A stretch of DNA of 33,540 nt, taken from a virus. A program made the position numbers and the translations under genes. The notes under the pieces are model-generated. The model did no database searches, was not told the origin of the DNA, and saw only the letters and a list, made by a program, of their open reading frames with translations. Every line of letters starts with the position of its first letter. The stretch's first letter is position 1. Location: the IMG/VR virus record IMGVR_UViG_3300008110_000939, positions 1 through 33,540 of that record; one strand, written 5' to 3'. Shown piece by piece: positions 14,616 to 22,127 of this stretch.

Positions 14616-14642
14616 AAAAGGACTGTTTGACACAGTCCTTTT
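14616..14642 (+). terminator. Intrinsic terminator overlapping a promoter
   Basis: AAAAGGACTGT (14616-14626) pairs perfectly with ACAGTCCTTTT (14632-14642), an 11-bp stem with loop TTGAC and a T run to 14643. It ends the lysis block. The loop is also the first five bases of the -35 box of the next promoter. Confidence 0.85.
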
Positions 14643-14655
14643 TCACATGTATAAT
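14627..14655 (+). promoter_or_regulatory. Consensus sigma70 promoter embedded in terminator
   Basis: TTGACA (14627-14632), a 17-bp spacer, TATAAT (14650-14655): full consensus at both boxes. The -35 begins in the loop of the terminator hairpin, and the spacer is the 3' stem plus T run. The expected start is near 14662, so the transcript would begin at or next to the DnaJ ATG at 14663. The same architecture recurs at 25326-25354. Confidence 0.75.
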
Positions 14656-14662
14656 GAAGACT

Positions 14663-15505
14663 ATGGAATATTATTCAACACTTGGACTTACACCTGGAGC
14701 TTCTCCAGACGAAATTAAAAAAGCTTATAAAAAAGCAGCAATGAAACATCATCCAGATCGCGGAGGCAACGAAGCGATGTTTAAACAGGTCAGTGAAGCA
14801 TATGATGTACTCAGTGATCCGCAGAAAAAACAAATGGTTGATATGGGAGTAGATCCGCTTAAACAACAAGGCGGTGGGCCACAGCAAGGTGGATTTGGAT
14901 TTGGCGGGCATCCTGGATTTGAAGATGTGTTTAATCACTTTGGGTTTAATCCCTTTGGTGGATTTCATCAGCAACGCCAGCGTAGAAATTCCAGCATTCA
15001 AGTCACAGTAGAAGTTACATTGGCCGATGTGCTCCACGGAAAAAACATAGAAGCTGAGATCGGAATGCCTGCCGGGCAACGTAAATTAATAACTATTAAT
15101 ATACCAGCAGGTGTACATCACGGTCAACAAATTAAATACGGCGGCATGGGCGACACAGGTATACCCAATACGCCACCTGGTGATTTAATTGTAAATATTA
15201 AAGTTCGACCACACGATGTCTTTCAACGAGAGCATAACAATTTAACCTGCGAGTGGAAAATGTCAGTATGGGATGCAATGCTAGGTACTGCCATCGAACT
15301 TCATACCCTAGACAACAGAGTAATTAGCATCACTATTCCACCAGGAACACAGCCTGACACAGTGTTTAGTTGTTCTAACGAAGGATTACCAGATGTGCAT
15401 AATAAAATTAAAGGTAAACTAATGGTTAAAGTTAAAGTTGGCATTCCTAAAAATTTAACAGAAGAGCAACGAGAACTTGTCACCAGACTTAAACATGGAA
15501 ATTAA
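14663..15505 (+). CDS. dnaJ: DnaJ/CbpA-like co-chaperone (Hsp40, no zinc finger)
   Basis: A 280-residue J-protein. The J domain starts at MEYYSTLGLTPGASPDEIKK with the HPD motif at 30-32 (KHHPDRGG). Then come a Gly/Phe/Gln-rich linker (about 75-115) and a C-terminal substrate-binding region (SIQVTVEVTLADVLHGK, later GDLIVNIKVRPHDVFQRE). The CxxCxGxG zinc domain of classical DnaJ is missing, so it is of the type II (CbpA) form. It would stimulate the host DnaK ATPase. An alternative start at 14654 lies inside the -10 box and could only be used from readthrough RNA. It overlaps peptide deformylase by 11 bp. Confidence 0.85.
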   Translation: MEYYSTLGLTPGASPDEIKKAYKKAAMKHHPDRGGNEAMFKQVSEAYDVLSDPQKKQMVDMGVDPLKQQGGGPQQGGFGFGGHPGFEDVFNHFGFNPFGGFHQQRQRRNSSIQVTVEVTLADVLHGKNIEAEIGMPAGQRKLITINIPAGVHHGQQIKYGGMGDTGIPNTPPGDLIVNIKVRPHDVFQREHNNLTCEWKMSVWDAMLGTAIELHTLDNRVISITIPPGTQPDTVFSCSNEGLPDVHNKIKGKLMVKVKVGIPKNLTEEQRELVTRLKHGN

Positions 15506-15989
15506 ATTAGGTGTTCATGATACGCTTACTACACCGAGTATAGCGTGGGATTTTAAAACAGACGGTGATGCAGAATTACTTGAAAAAGAAATGATCGAGT
15601 TCATGGTTGCAAATCATGGAGTTGGTCTTGCTGCTAATCAATTTGGCTTGAACAAGCGAGTATTTGTAATCGGCAGTGATAATGTTCCGGGATTCCCGCA
15701 GCCGTTTGCAGTATTCAATCCACACATCTTAGAATACAGTACTGAGCAAGCATTATTCAAAGAAGGGTGTTTAAGTTATCCAGACTTATGGTTAACTATC
15801 AAACGTCCGGACTGGATTGTTGCACAATATCAAGATTCAAAAGGTAATTTGCACGAGGTAAAGATAGACGGCTATCTTGCTAGATGCTTCCAACACGAGT
15901 ACGATCATTTAGATGGCATTTGTTTTGTAGACAAAGTGTCGCAGATGAAGTTACAATTAGCTATGAAAAAATTAAGGAAGACCAAATAA
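15495..15989 (+). CDS. def: Peptide deformylase
   Basis: A 164-residue metalloenzyme that removes the formyl group from new N-termini. All three family motifs are intact: GVGLAANQ (42-49), EGCLSYP (90-96) and QHEYDHLDG (133-141). C92, H134 and H138 would bind the metal, with E135 as catalytic base. ATG 15495 was chosen over TTG 15477, since it begins just before the conserved fold and overlaps the DnaJ end by only 11 bp. Marine phages often carry deformylases, where faster maturation of phage or photosystem proteins has been proposed. Here the neighbours are DnaJ-like and ClpA-like proteins. Confidence 0.9.
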   Translation: MEIKLGVHDTLTTPSIAWDFKTDGDAELLEKEMIEFMVANHGVGLAANQFGLNKRVFVIGSDNVPGFPQPFAVFNPHILEYSTEQALFKEGCLSYPDLWLTIKRPDWIVAQYQDSKGNLHEVKIDGYLARCFQHEYDHLDGICFVDKVSQMKLQLAMKKLRKTK

Positions 15990-18289
15990 TGATTCAGCCC
16001 AGCGACTCCTTGCAGATAATCTTTGAGAAAGCTATTAAAATCGCTCAAGATAATACGCATGAGTATATAACTCTAGAACATGTTCTATACAGTATTATGT
16101 TAGACAACGACTCTTTTAAAATTCTAGAAGAATTCGGTGCTAATTCAAAATACATTAAAGAGCAATTAGCATTATTTGTTAAAAATAATCTTGATGAGCT
16201 TAAAAATTCCGACGGCGATAAACCTAAAAAAACAAACAGTGTAGAGCGTGTATTAAATCGCTGCTTTACACAAGTACTGTTTAGTGGAAGGCAAACCATT
16301 GAACCAATCGATGTATTAGTAAGTATGCTCAGTGAAAAGAATTCGTTTGCATATTACTATTTGTCCAAGGGTGGGATTAGCAAAGAAAAATTTATTAAAT
16401 ATTGCCAAGAAAACTTTGGCGGTGAAGAAAATGAAGAACCTAATCAAATAACAAATTCAAATCAGGTAGAGAAAATTATTAATTCATTTTGTTCCAATCT
16501 GTCACTACAAGCTAAACAGAAAAAGATCGATCCTGTAATTGGGCGGGACGAAGAACTTGAAAAAGTTCAATTGGTACTTGCTCGACGTAATAAATGTAAC
16601 GTGCTAATGGTTGGTGATCCTGGTGTAGGCAAGACTGCTATTGCCGAAGGACTAGCACGTAAAATTCACGAAAAGAAAGTTCCTAAGTTTATCCAGGATC
16701 ATCAAGTATACACATTAGACATCAGTGCTCTACTTGCCGGCAGTAAGTATCGTGGAGACTTTGAAGAACGGATTAAGGCTGTATTAGCTGCATTGGAAAA
16801 GAAAGGCAATATTATTCTTTTCATCGACGAAGCACATATGATGCAGGGTGCAGGGGCTGCTAATCAAAGCGCCAACGACCTAGCAAATATTCTCAAACCA
16901 ATACTTACAAAAGGTATTATTAAACTAATTGCATCAACTACTTGGGAAGAATATCGCAAGCACTTTGAAAGTGATCGTGCATTAATGCGCCGTTTCCAAC
17001 GTATCACAATCGATGAACCTACTCCAGAACTTGCAGTTAAAATTGTTAAAGGTGTTAAAAAGTATTACGAAAAACACCATAACGTTAAAATTACTGATGC
17101 TGCTATTGAACAAGCTGTTAAGTTATCAATTAAGTATATGGCCGATAAAAAGTTGCCAGATAAAGCAATCGATGTTATCGACTGTGCATCAGCACGTTAC
17201 AAATTGCGTGATGACGATACCACAGATGTTATTAATATTGTTGATGTTGAACAAATTATGTTTGAAGTCAGTAAGATGATTAATATGCCTGTTGAAAATA
17301 TTGCACAAAAAGAAAGTAAAAATCTTGGCAACCTAGAAAAGAATATTAAAGCTGCTGTGTTTGGTCAAGATAGTGCGGTCGATAATTTGCTAGATAAAAT
17401 TTTTGTGGCACAAGCCGGAATGAAAAGCCCTAACAAACCGATCGGTAGTTTTCTATTCCTTGGTCCAACTGGCTGCGGTAAAACAGAAACTGCTAAACAA
17501 CTTGCAGAAAAGATGTCAATGCCTTTGATTCGTTTCGATATGAGCGAATTCCAGGAAAAGCATTCAGTTGCTAAATTGATCGGCGCTCCTCCGGGCTATG
17601 TTGGATTTGATGATAATGCAGGTCAATTGATTACTAAATTGCAGGAAAATCCCAACTGCGTTTTATTGCTAGATGAAATTGAAAAAGCACATCCGGATGT
17701 TTCTAACATTATGTTGCAATTTATGGATAATGGATTTGTAACAGGTTCCAACGGTAAAGTAGCAGACGGTCGCAATACAATTTTGATTATGACAAGTAAT
17801 CTAGGTGCTGCTGACAGCGAAAAGAGTGTAATTGGTTTTGGCAGTGCTGAACGCACAGGCGAGGACGATAAAGCAGTTAAGAAATTCTTTAAACCAGAGT
17901 TTCGCAATCGATTAGATGCCACTATTAAGTTCAATAAACTAGGTCAGGATATTGTTTATAGTATTGTTGAAAAGTTTGTTTCTGAGTTGTCTGGTCTACT
18001 AAAAGATAAAAACATCACTATTAATGCTAATAAAGATGCTATTAGGTATCTAGCAGAAAAGGGCTTTGATAGTAAAATGGGTGCTCGTCCGCTGCAACGT
18101 GTTATTGATACAGAGATTAAAAGTCCGCTGAGTCGCAAAATTCTATTTGGAGAATTGCAAGGCGGTGGCAAGATCACTATAACAGTTGTTGATGGAAAAC
18201 TAGATTTTGATATTGCTGATAACAAAAAGAAACTAGTTAAGCCAGACGTCGAAGTTGCAGAGATTGGTTTTACTAATATCACTACATGA
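15989..18289 (+). CDS. clpA: ClpA-like AAA+ unfoldase, full length
   Basis: A 766-residue two-ring Hsp100 protein, close to E. coli ClpA (758). It has a Clp N-domain (about 1-145, with HEYITLEHVLYSIM), then D1 with Walker A GDPGVGKT (209-216) and Walker B FIDEAH, then D2 with Walker A GPTGCGKT (492-499) and Walker B LLLDEIEKAHPDV. The ClpB-type middle coiled coil is absent. The loop SVIGFGSA carries IGF at 615-617, at the position of the IGL that docks ClpA to ClpP. It could therefore redirect the host ClpP peptidase; no clpP is present here. ATG 15989 overlaps the deformylase stop (TAATG). Confidence 0.9.
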   Translation: MIQPSDSLQIIFEKAIKIAQDNTHEYITLEHVLYSIMLDNDSFKILEEFGANSKYIKEQLALFVKNNLDELKNSDGDKPKKTNSVERVLNRCFTQVLFSGRQTIEPIDVLVSMLSEKNSFAYYYLSKGGISKEKFIKYCQENFGGEENEEPNQITNSNQVEKIINSFCSNLSLQAKQKKIDPVIGRDEELEKVQLVLARRNKCNVLMVGDPGVGKTAIAEGLARKIHEKKVPKFIQDHQVYTLDISALLAGSKYRGDFEERIKAVLAALEKKGNIILFIDEAHMMQGAGAANQSANDLANILKPILTKGIIKLIASTTWEEYRKHFESDRALMRRFQRITIDEPTPELAVKIVKGVKKYYEKHHNVKITDAAIEQAVKLSIKYMADKKLPDKAIDVIDCASARYKLRDDDTTDVINIVDVEQIMFEVSKMINMPVENIAQKESKNLGNLEKNIKAAVFGQDSAVDNLLDKIFVAQAGMKSPNKPIGSFLFLGPTGCGKTETAKQLAEKMSMPLIRFDMSEFQEKHSVAKLIGAPPGYVGFDDNAGQLITKLQENPNCVLLLDEIEKAHPDVSNIMLQFMDNGFVTGSNGKVADGRNTILIMTSNLGAADSEKSVIGFGSAERTGEDDKAVKKFFKPEFRNRLDATIKFNKLGQDIVYSIVEKFVSELSGLLKDKNITINANKDAIRYLAEKGFDSKMGARPLQRVIDTEIKSPLSRKILFGELQGGGKITITVVDGKLDFDIADNKKKLVKPDVEVAEIGFTNITT

Positions 18290-18951
18290 TTTCGACCAGG
18301 CCCGTTAAACGTAAATTTTACAATAAATGGCATTACAAGCTTAGCCTCCGGTGCCCGGGGGCTTCGCTTCTTCGCTATAAAAGCTGTGACGAGATTAAAG
18401 AATTTTTGTCGCAGCCACATGACAAACAAAACATGTATGCCACTTACGATAAAGCATACAACAATAATCGCAATATGTATGCACTAGCAGACATTCTGTC
18501 TAAGTGGCCAAAAGAAGTATACGGAACACGAATTGAAAGCGATGCAATTGACATTTACACAAACGACAAACTATTCTTTGAAGAAGCTAGCAGAGAATTT
18601 GCATTGTTTACCTGGCGTAGATTTGCACCAACTCCGCAGACAGAACATTTACTAAGTGATCAGAAGCGGGTATTATGCAAGCATCTTCCGCATAAAAAAT
18701 ATCAATTTAAGGTATTCCTAACACCTCATAAATTGCCAACTGGCGATAGCAAACGATCAGAATTTGTAGAGTTTGTTAAAAACAGCGGAGACACTATTCG
18801 AATTTCTAGCGCAGTAGAAGAATGGTTTATGAACACTAGATGGAATTGGGATCGCAGATACGTGTTTGTAGACAACGAAAAGTCGCTTTTAATGCTTAAA
18901 TTAAAGAATAGTGACGCTATAGGTGCCGTCTACGAATATGTAACCATATAA
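18286..18951 (+). CDS. Conserved-looking basic protein, unknown function
   Basis: A 221-residue protein with ATGA overlap to clpA. It opens with a strongly basic, aromatic stretch (RPVKRKFYNKWHYKLSLR), followed by helices (YKSCDEIKEFLSQPHDKQNM) and a C-terminal half with YQFKVFLTPHKLPTGDSKRS and RRYVFVDNEKSLLMLKLKN. There are no membrane segments or known catalytic motifs. The many Arg/Lys/Trp/Tyr residues suggest nucleic-acid or protein binding. A very stable GC-rich hairpin occurs near the 5' end (18343-18363). The coupling suggests it belongs functionally with clpA, perhaps as an adaptor, but this is only a guess from position. Confidence 0.55.
   Translation: MISTRPVKRKFYNKWHYKLSLRCPGASLLRYKSCDEIKEFLSQPHDKQNMYATYDKAYNNNRNMYALADILSKWPKEVYGTRIESDAIDIYTNDKLFFEEASREFALFTWRRFAPTPQTEHLLSDQKRVLCKHLPHKKYQFKVFLTPHKLPTGDSKRSEFVEFVKNSGDTIRISSAVEEWFMNTRWNWDRRYVFVDNEKSLLMLKLKNSDAIGAVYEYVTI
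18343..18363 (+). other. Very stable GC-rich intragenic hairpin
   Basis: AGCCTCCGG pairs with CCGGGGGCT (one T-G wobble) around a 3-nt loop TGC: a 9-bp stem in otherwise AT-rich DNA, about 55 bp into the gene after clpA. No T-tract follows. It may slow transcription or translation between clpA and the next gene, or simply reflect the encoded sequence. Confidence 0.45.
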
Positions 18952-18959
18952 ACAATCGC

Positions 18960-18967
18960 GATAAATA
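18960..18967 (+). promoter_or_regulatory. Candidate late-type promoter element GATAAATA
   Basis: GATAAATA followed by TAGTATA lies 32 bp before the ATG at 18992, in the short gap after the preceding gene. It matches 9880 and 24328 exactly and would be the natural promoter for the capsid-cargo operon, consistent with late expression. Confidence 0.5.
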
Positions 18968-18991
18968 TAGTATATCCTTTTGGAACATACT

Positions 18992-19417
18992 ATGCGCGAT
19001 ATTATTATAAAATTACAGGTTACAATGTTCGAAACAGCATTGAATCCTAATAACCCAGCCGAGGACTATGCCGCTAAACGCAAGGCATTACAAGACCTCC
19101 AAACGGACCCAGCGTCCGACGATCCTACCATTAAACAAGCTATTATGCAGCGTCTTGCTGATCTTAACAAAGAAGCCAAAGAAAACGGCCTATCTGTAAA
19201 AGAAGCGTTTGATGACTCATCAGAATATGATGATGAAGCAGGAATGGCCAAGGGTCAACTTACCACCGCAGAAGCTGCCGCAGCAGAATTACGTAGTATT
19301 TTAGATGCTGACGAAAATCTTCCAGAATGGGTTCAATCAAAGATTACCATGGCTGTTGATTATCTAGACACCGCCCGTGATTACATGAAATCAAAAGATA
19401 ACCAGGACTCATTATGA
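18992..19417 (+). CDS. Virion-type small acidic protein, unknown function
   Basis: A 141-residue protein using ATG 18992 (a TTG at 18980 and ATG 19025 are alternatives; no start has a strong SD). The middle is acidic and helical. The C-terminal segment LPEWVQSKITMAVDYLDTAR (about 111-130) is a motif I associate with proteins of marine T4-like phages. It starts the operon of capsid-targeting-motif genes but lacks that motif. ATGA overlap with the next gene. Probably virion-associated, by context. Confidence 0.55.
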   Translation: MRDIIIKLQVTMFETALNPNNPAEDYAAKRKALQDLQTDPASDDPTIKQAIMQRLADLNKEAKENGLSVKEAFDDSSEYDDEAGMAKGQLTTAEAAAAELRSILDADENLPEWVQSKITMAVDYLDTARDYMKSKDNQDSL

Positions 19418-19767
19418 AACTAATGGAATTGTTTTATCCAGTTAAGGATGCGGATCAAAAATTTGATTCGGATGTTGACTACTTGGATGATTTAAAATTT
19501 TGGATTAGCAACAATGACGAAATGTTGTCTAAGATATTCTTTCCGGCTGTTAAAAAACATAAACAGCAATTTGACGACGAAGATGTATACAAAGTCTATA
19601 TCGAACCGTTAAAAAAATGCAGTGAAGCATATTGCGAAGAATACGATCTACTTCACAGTAAAGATGAGATCTTTACAGACGAAGCATTATTAGAGTTGGC
19701 CCACACTGTTGCTAAAGAGCAGGCGGAGTTTATTAAAAAAGGCGATTATCATCATGAGACTGAATGA
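19414..19767 (+). CDS. Possible capsid-targeted small acidic protein
   Basis: A 117-residue acidic helical protein. It starts MKLMELFYPVKDADQKF: the M-K-x-x-E-L-F opening is shared with the next genes of the operon, but no L/I-x-E cleavage site follows within 12 residues. The rest is charged helices with two Cys (KKCSEAYCEEYD). No domain is recognised. It is coupled to both neighbours (ATGA upstream, 14-bp overlap downstream). If the N-terminal motif is a targeting peptide, this protein would be packaged in the head; that is inference. Confidence 0.5.
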   Translation: MKLMELFYPVKDADQKFDSDVDYLDDLKFWISNNDEMLSKIFFPAVKKHKQQFDDEDVYKVYIEPLKKCSEAYCEEYDLLHSKDEIFTDEALLELAHTVAKEQAEFIKKGDYHHETE

Positions 19768-20416
19768 GTTATTTACAAATAGAAAAAAAGCCATCAACGA
19801 AGAACAAAAATATGAAAGTCGTTGGGCGAAATTCAGTGATGAACAATTACAAAAACGTCTAAGTGAATTAGAGACCGCATATGCTGCGACCAAAGCTAAG
19901 ACTCGAGAACTATATGCCCAAATTGAAGAAATCGAAAGCGAAGCATCGGGACTAGATGAAATTGCTAAAATTGCAGGTGTATCGGAATACGATGTTAGAA
20001 ACATCACTGAGAAACTAAGGGAAGCAACCTCTGCAATTTTTTATATCGAAGAAGAAGTTGCAAGTGCAATCAGAGACGTCGAGTACGAAATTGAAGAGCG
20101 TAGTTATCCAGAAGAAAGTATCGGAGAGGCAACTAAGTCAAATACTGTGCCAGCTACTACACCTAGAAATTTTGTTGCAAAGAATGCAAAGACTAGTGGT
20201 TCAGGTCAACACAAAGATTCAAAAAAATCTGTGCAGCAGGTACGTGGTCAAAAACACAAGCAGCCAGTTAGCGTTGAAGAAGTTGCGCCACCAGGTGCTA
20301 AAGCAGAACGTATGGTAAAGCATATTAAAGCAGGATATGCCAAAGACGGAAAATTAACAGCAGTTGAAAAAAGCAAGGCCTATGGCGCTGCTTGGAAAGC
20401 ACACAATAAAAAATGA
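19754..20416 (+). CDS. Putative capsid-targeted internal protein
   Basis: A 220-residue protein starting at ATG 19754 (an upstream in-frame start would lie wholly inside the previous gene). The opening MRLNELFTNRKKAINEE contains M-R-x-x-E-L-F and, at residues 14-16, INE, which fits an L/I-x-E prohead protease site. A long coiled-coil segment follows (LQKRLSELETAYAATKAKTR), then a basic linker. The C-terminal motif DGKLTAVEKSKAYGAAWKAH recurs in many phage proteins. DNA binding or core packing inside the head is plausible. Coupled to both neighbours. Confidence 0.55.
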   Translation: MRLNELFTNRKKAINEEQKYESRWAKFSDEQLQKRLSELETAYAATKAKTRELYAQIEEIESEASGLDEIAKIAGVSEYDVRNITEKLREATSAIFYIEEEVASAIRDVEYEIEERSYPEESIGEATKSNTVPATTPRNFVAKNAKTSGSGQHKDSKKSVQQVRGQKHKQPVSVEEVAPPGAKAERMVKHIKAGYAKDGKLTAVEKSKAYGAAWKAHNKK

Positions 20417-20691
20417 AACAATATCGGGTCACTACGGCAAATTTAAATCAAGACAGCAATGATGATTGTTATCTGTCTCCGGACGATCCTGTGCATGAAA
20501 TTAAAGCATTACAGGAATTAGCAGGACTAGGTAGTCAACAAAGATTACAGGAATTAAAAGGCAGCAATATAAGTGTTACCGGCAGCGAAAACGGTCGTAT
20601 ACAACGAGAATTAAATATTAAACCAGGAACACCAGAATGGTTTAAATTGTGGTTTAGTTTACCGTACATGACTGGAGAAAAGAAAAAATGA
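20413..20691 (+). CDS. Small protein, unknown function
   Basis: A 92-residue protein (MKQYRVTTANLNQDSNDDCY...), ATGA-overlapped on both sides. It is polar, with the helix DPVHEIKALQELAGLGSQQR and a C-terminal PGTPEWFKLWFSLPYMTGEK. It lacks the E5 targeting motif of its neighbours. No family recognised. Its position between cargo-type genes suggests virion or assembly function, but nothing in the sequence proves it. Confidence 0.55.
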   Translation: MKQYRVTTANLNQDSNDDCYLSPDDPVHEIKALQELAGLGSQQRLQELKGSNISVTGSENGRIQRELNIKPGTPEWFKLWFSLPYMTGEKKK

Positions 20692-20765
20692 ATCCAAATG
20701 ATTACCCAGTATATCCGGAAGACGACGGTTATGATCGTCCTAGAAATCCATATAGTCCAGTATGA
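20688..20765 (+). CDS. 25-residue Pro/Tyr/Asp-rich peptide
   Basis: A 25-codon frame beginning MNPNDYPVYPEDDGYDRPRN, joined by ATGA overlaps to the genes on both sides (start 20688 inside the upstream stop, stop 20763-20765 overlapping the next ATG). This exact chaining makes it likely to be translated. It has five Pro, four Tyr and five Asp/Glu residues, so it is probably disordered. Function unknown; it may also serve mainly to keep ribosomes moving to the next gene. Confidence 0.55.
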   Translation: MNPNDYPVYPEDDGYDRPRNPYSPV

Positions 20766-21025
20766 AAATCTTTGAAATTATAAAAGAATCTCCCGACCTT
20801 AGTGAATATAACAAAGGCAATAATTGGGGTCTGTCTGAAAAGGATGCAGAAGAAATTATTTCTTACATTCAAGACGGTGAAGATTATAATAGGCTAACAG
20901 ATCACTATCCGGGACTAGAAAACTTTATCAACGATCACGAAGAATTTTATGGTAGTTATTATTGGGATTATGTAATTGACTCACTTAAGAATATCGAAGA
21001 TGGAGGGATGGAACTAGATGATTGA
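20762..21025 (+). CDS. Putative capsid-targeted internal protein
   Basis: An 87-residue strongly acidic protein. Its N-terminus [10 protein letters not shown] fits the shared motif M-[KR]-x-[FY]-E-[IF]-[IL]-x-E, with IKE as a possible prohead protease site, comparable to the T4 internal-protein targeting peptide (MKTYQEFIAE). The remaining 78 residues are acidic and aromatic ([16 protein letters not shown]), which could mimic DNA or bind basic partners. It overlaps the Fe-S carrier gene by 8 bp. Packaging is inferred from the motif. Confidence 0.6.
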   Translation: MKIFEIIKESPDLSEYNKGNNWGLSEKDAEEIISYIQDGEDYNRLTDHYPGLENFINDHEEFYGSYYWDYVIDSLKNIEDGGMELDD

Positions 21026-21344
21026 AATTTCAGAATCAGCAAAAATTAAAATATTAGATTTATTATTGGAAGAAAATAATCCTAATCTAGCATTACGTAC
21101 CTTTGTTCAAGGTGGTGGATGCAGTGGCTTTAGCTATGGATTTACATTTGACGAAGAAAAGAATGAGGATGATTTTGAATTTCCAATAGACACAAACTTT
21201 AATGTACTAGTAGATGCAATGAGTATGCAGTATCTACAAGGTGCTACTATTGATTACAAAGAGGAAACAATGGGCAGTCAATTTGTAATTAGTAATCCAA
21301 ATGCTAAGACCAGCTGTGGTTGTGGGAGTAGTTTTTCAGTATGA
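21018..21344 (+). CDS. A-type iron-sulfur carrier (IscA/ErpA/HesB family)
   Basis: A 108-residue protein covering the whole HesB-like fold. The three Fe-S cysteines are present: C35 in [11 protein letters not shown], and C100 and C102 in TSCGCGSSF. Such proteins receive Fe-S clusters from the scaffold and pass them to target enzymes. It carries no capsid-targeting N-terminus, although genes on both sides do. ATGA overlap with the next gene. It may support host or phage Fe-S enzymes during infection; I see no Fe-S client gene in this window. ErpA versus IscA cannot be told apart from sequence alone here. Confidence 0.85.
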   Translation: MIEISESAKIKILDLLLEENNPNLALRTFVQGGGCSGFSYGFTFDEEKNEDDFEFPIDTNFNVLVDAMSMQYLQGATIDYKEETMGSQFVISNPNAKTSCGCGSSFSV

Positions 21345-22126
21345 AAATTTATGAAATTTTAACAGAAGGTGTAGCAGGACCTAAAAACTGCTGGCCAGGT
21401 TATAGAAAAACTGGCACACAGCCAGGCACCGGCAAGAACAAGGGCAAGCGTGTCAACGACTGCGAAAAAATTAAAAAAGAAGATGTAGCGGTAGAAGGCT
21501 CAATGGATGACAGTGCCATTTGGAATAGATATGGACACTATAACGCCCAAGACTTAATAGGGGAGTTTCCAAATTTAAGTCCTAAAGATGCACAGACTAT
21601 CGTTAATTTTGCTGAATATGGTTGGACAAGTGTTCCTAATCGCCAAGAGTATAGAGATCAAGTTGTGCAGCGAGTTACAGCGGCCATGGGTCAGCAAGGT
21701 ACGGCGGAAGACTTACAGCAAGAGTTTGACATGATTGAAAGCATCATCGAACAAATTGCAGATCATCATGATATTGATGTTGATCTTGTATGGGAAGATT
21801 TGTCAAGTCTCACAGACGACGAACTATATGTGTTTGCTGTAACATCAGAACCCATTAACGAAGATTGGCAAAAAGCCAATAAGCGAGATAAAACTGACGG
21901 CATGAGCAAGAAAGCTGTCAATGCCTATCGTAGAGAAAATCCAGGTAGCAAACTAAAAACTGCGGTTACTACTAAACCTAGTAAACTAAAGAAAGGTAGT
22001 AAGGCCAGCAAACGCCGTAGTAGCTATTGTTCTAGATCCGCTGGACAACAGAAAATGCACAATATTAGTTGTAGTAAAACTCCAGACAAGGCAATTTGCA
22101 AAGCAAGACGTCGCTGGAATTGCTAA
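21341..22126 (+). CDS. Putative capsid-targeted protein with DUF6321-like C-terminus
   Basis: A 261-residue protein. Targeting motif [10 protein letters not shown] (1-9). Next comes a Cys-containing basic module, [20 protein letters not shown] (13-32), followed by VNDCEKIK. The middle is acidic and helical (about 50-170). The C-terminal 85 residues begin [20 protein letters not shown] and run through [14 protein letters not shown] to a Cys/Arg-rich end ([17 protein letters not shown]), resembling DUF6321 of phage proteins. The paired Cys/His pattern could bind metal or DNA. ATGA overlap with the Fe-S gene. Function unknown. Confidence 0.6.
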   Translation: MKIYEILTEGVAGPKNCWPGYRKTGTQPGTGKNKGKRVNDCEKIKKEDVAVEGSMDDSAIWNRYGHYNAQDLIGEFPNLSPKDAQTIVNFAEYGWTSVPNRQEYRDQVVQRVTAAMGQQGTAEDLQQEFDMIESIIEQIADHHDIDVDLVWEDLSSLTDDELYVFAVTSEPINEDWQKANKRDKTDGMSKKAVNAYRRENPGSKLKTAVTTKPSKLKKGSKASKRRSSYCSRSAGQQKMHNISCSKTPDKAICKARRRWNC

Positions 22127-22127
22127 T

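Noticed and set aside
13821-14633. 270-codon open frame on the minus strand across the holin candidate and secreted-protein genes
   Set aside because: It is antisense to two + strand genes with good SDs and clear membrane/signal features; the open frame follows from their biased codons. No minus-strand SD or promoter supports it.
14627-14662. Extending the DnaJ-like protein upstream to 14627
   Set aside because: That segment is the terminator hairpin and promoter; the J domain begins at 14663.
15884-15988. Extending the ClpA-like protein 35 codons upstream
   Set aside because: The extension lies wholly inside the deformylase gene, is Arg/Cys-rich and unlike a Clp N-domain; ATG 15989 is the coupled start.
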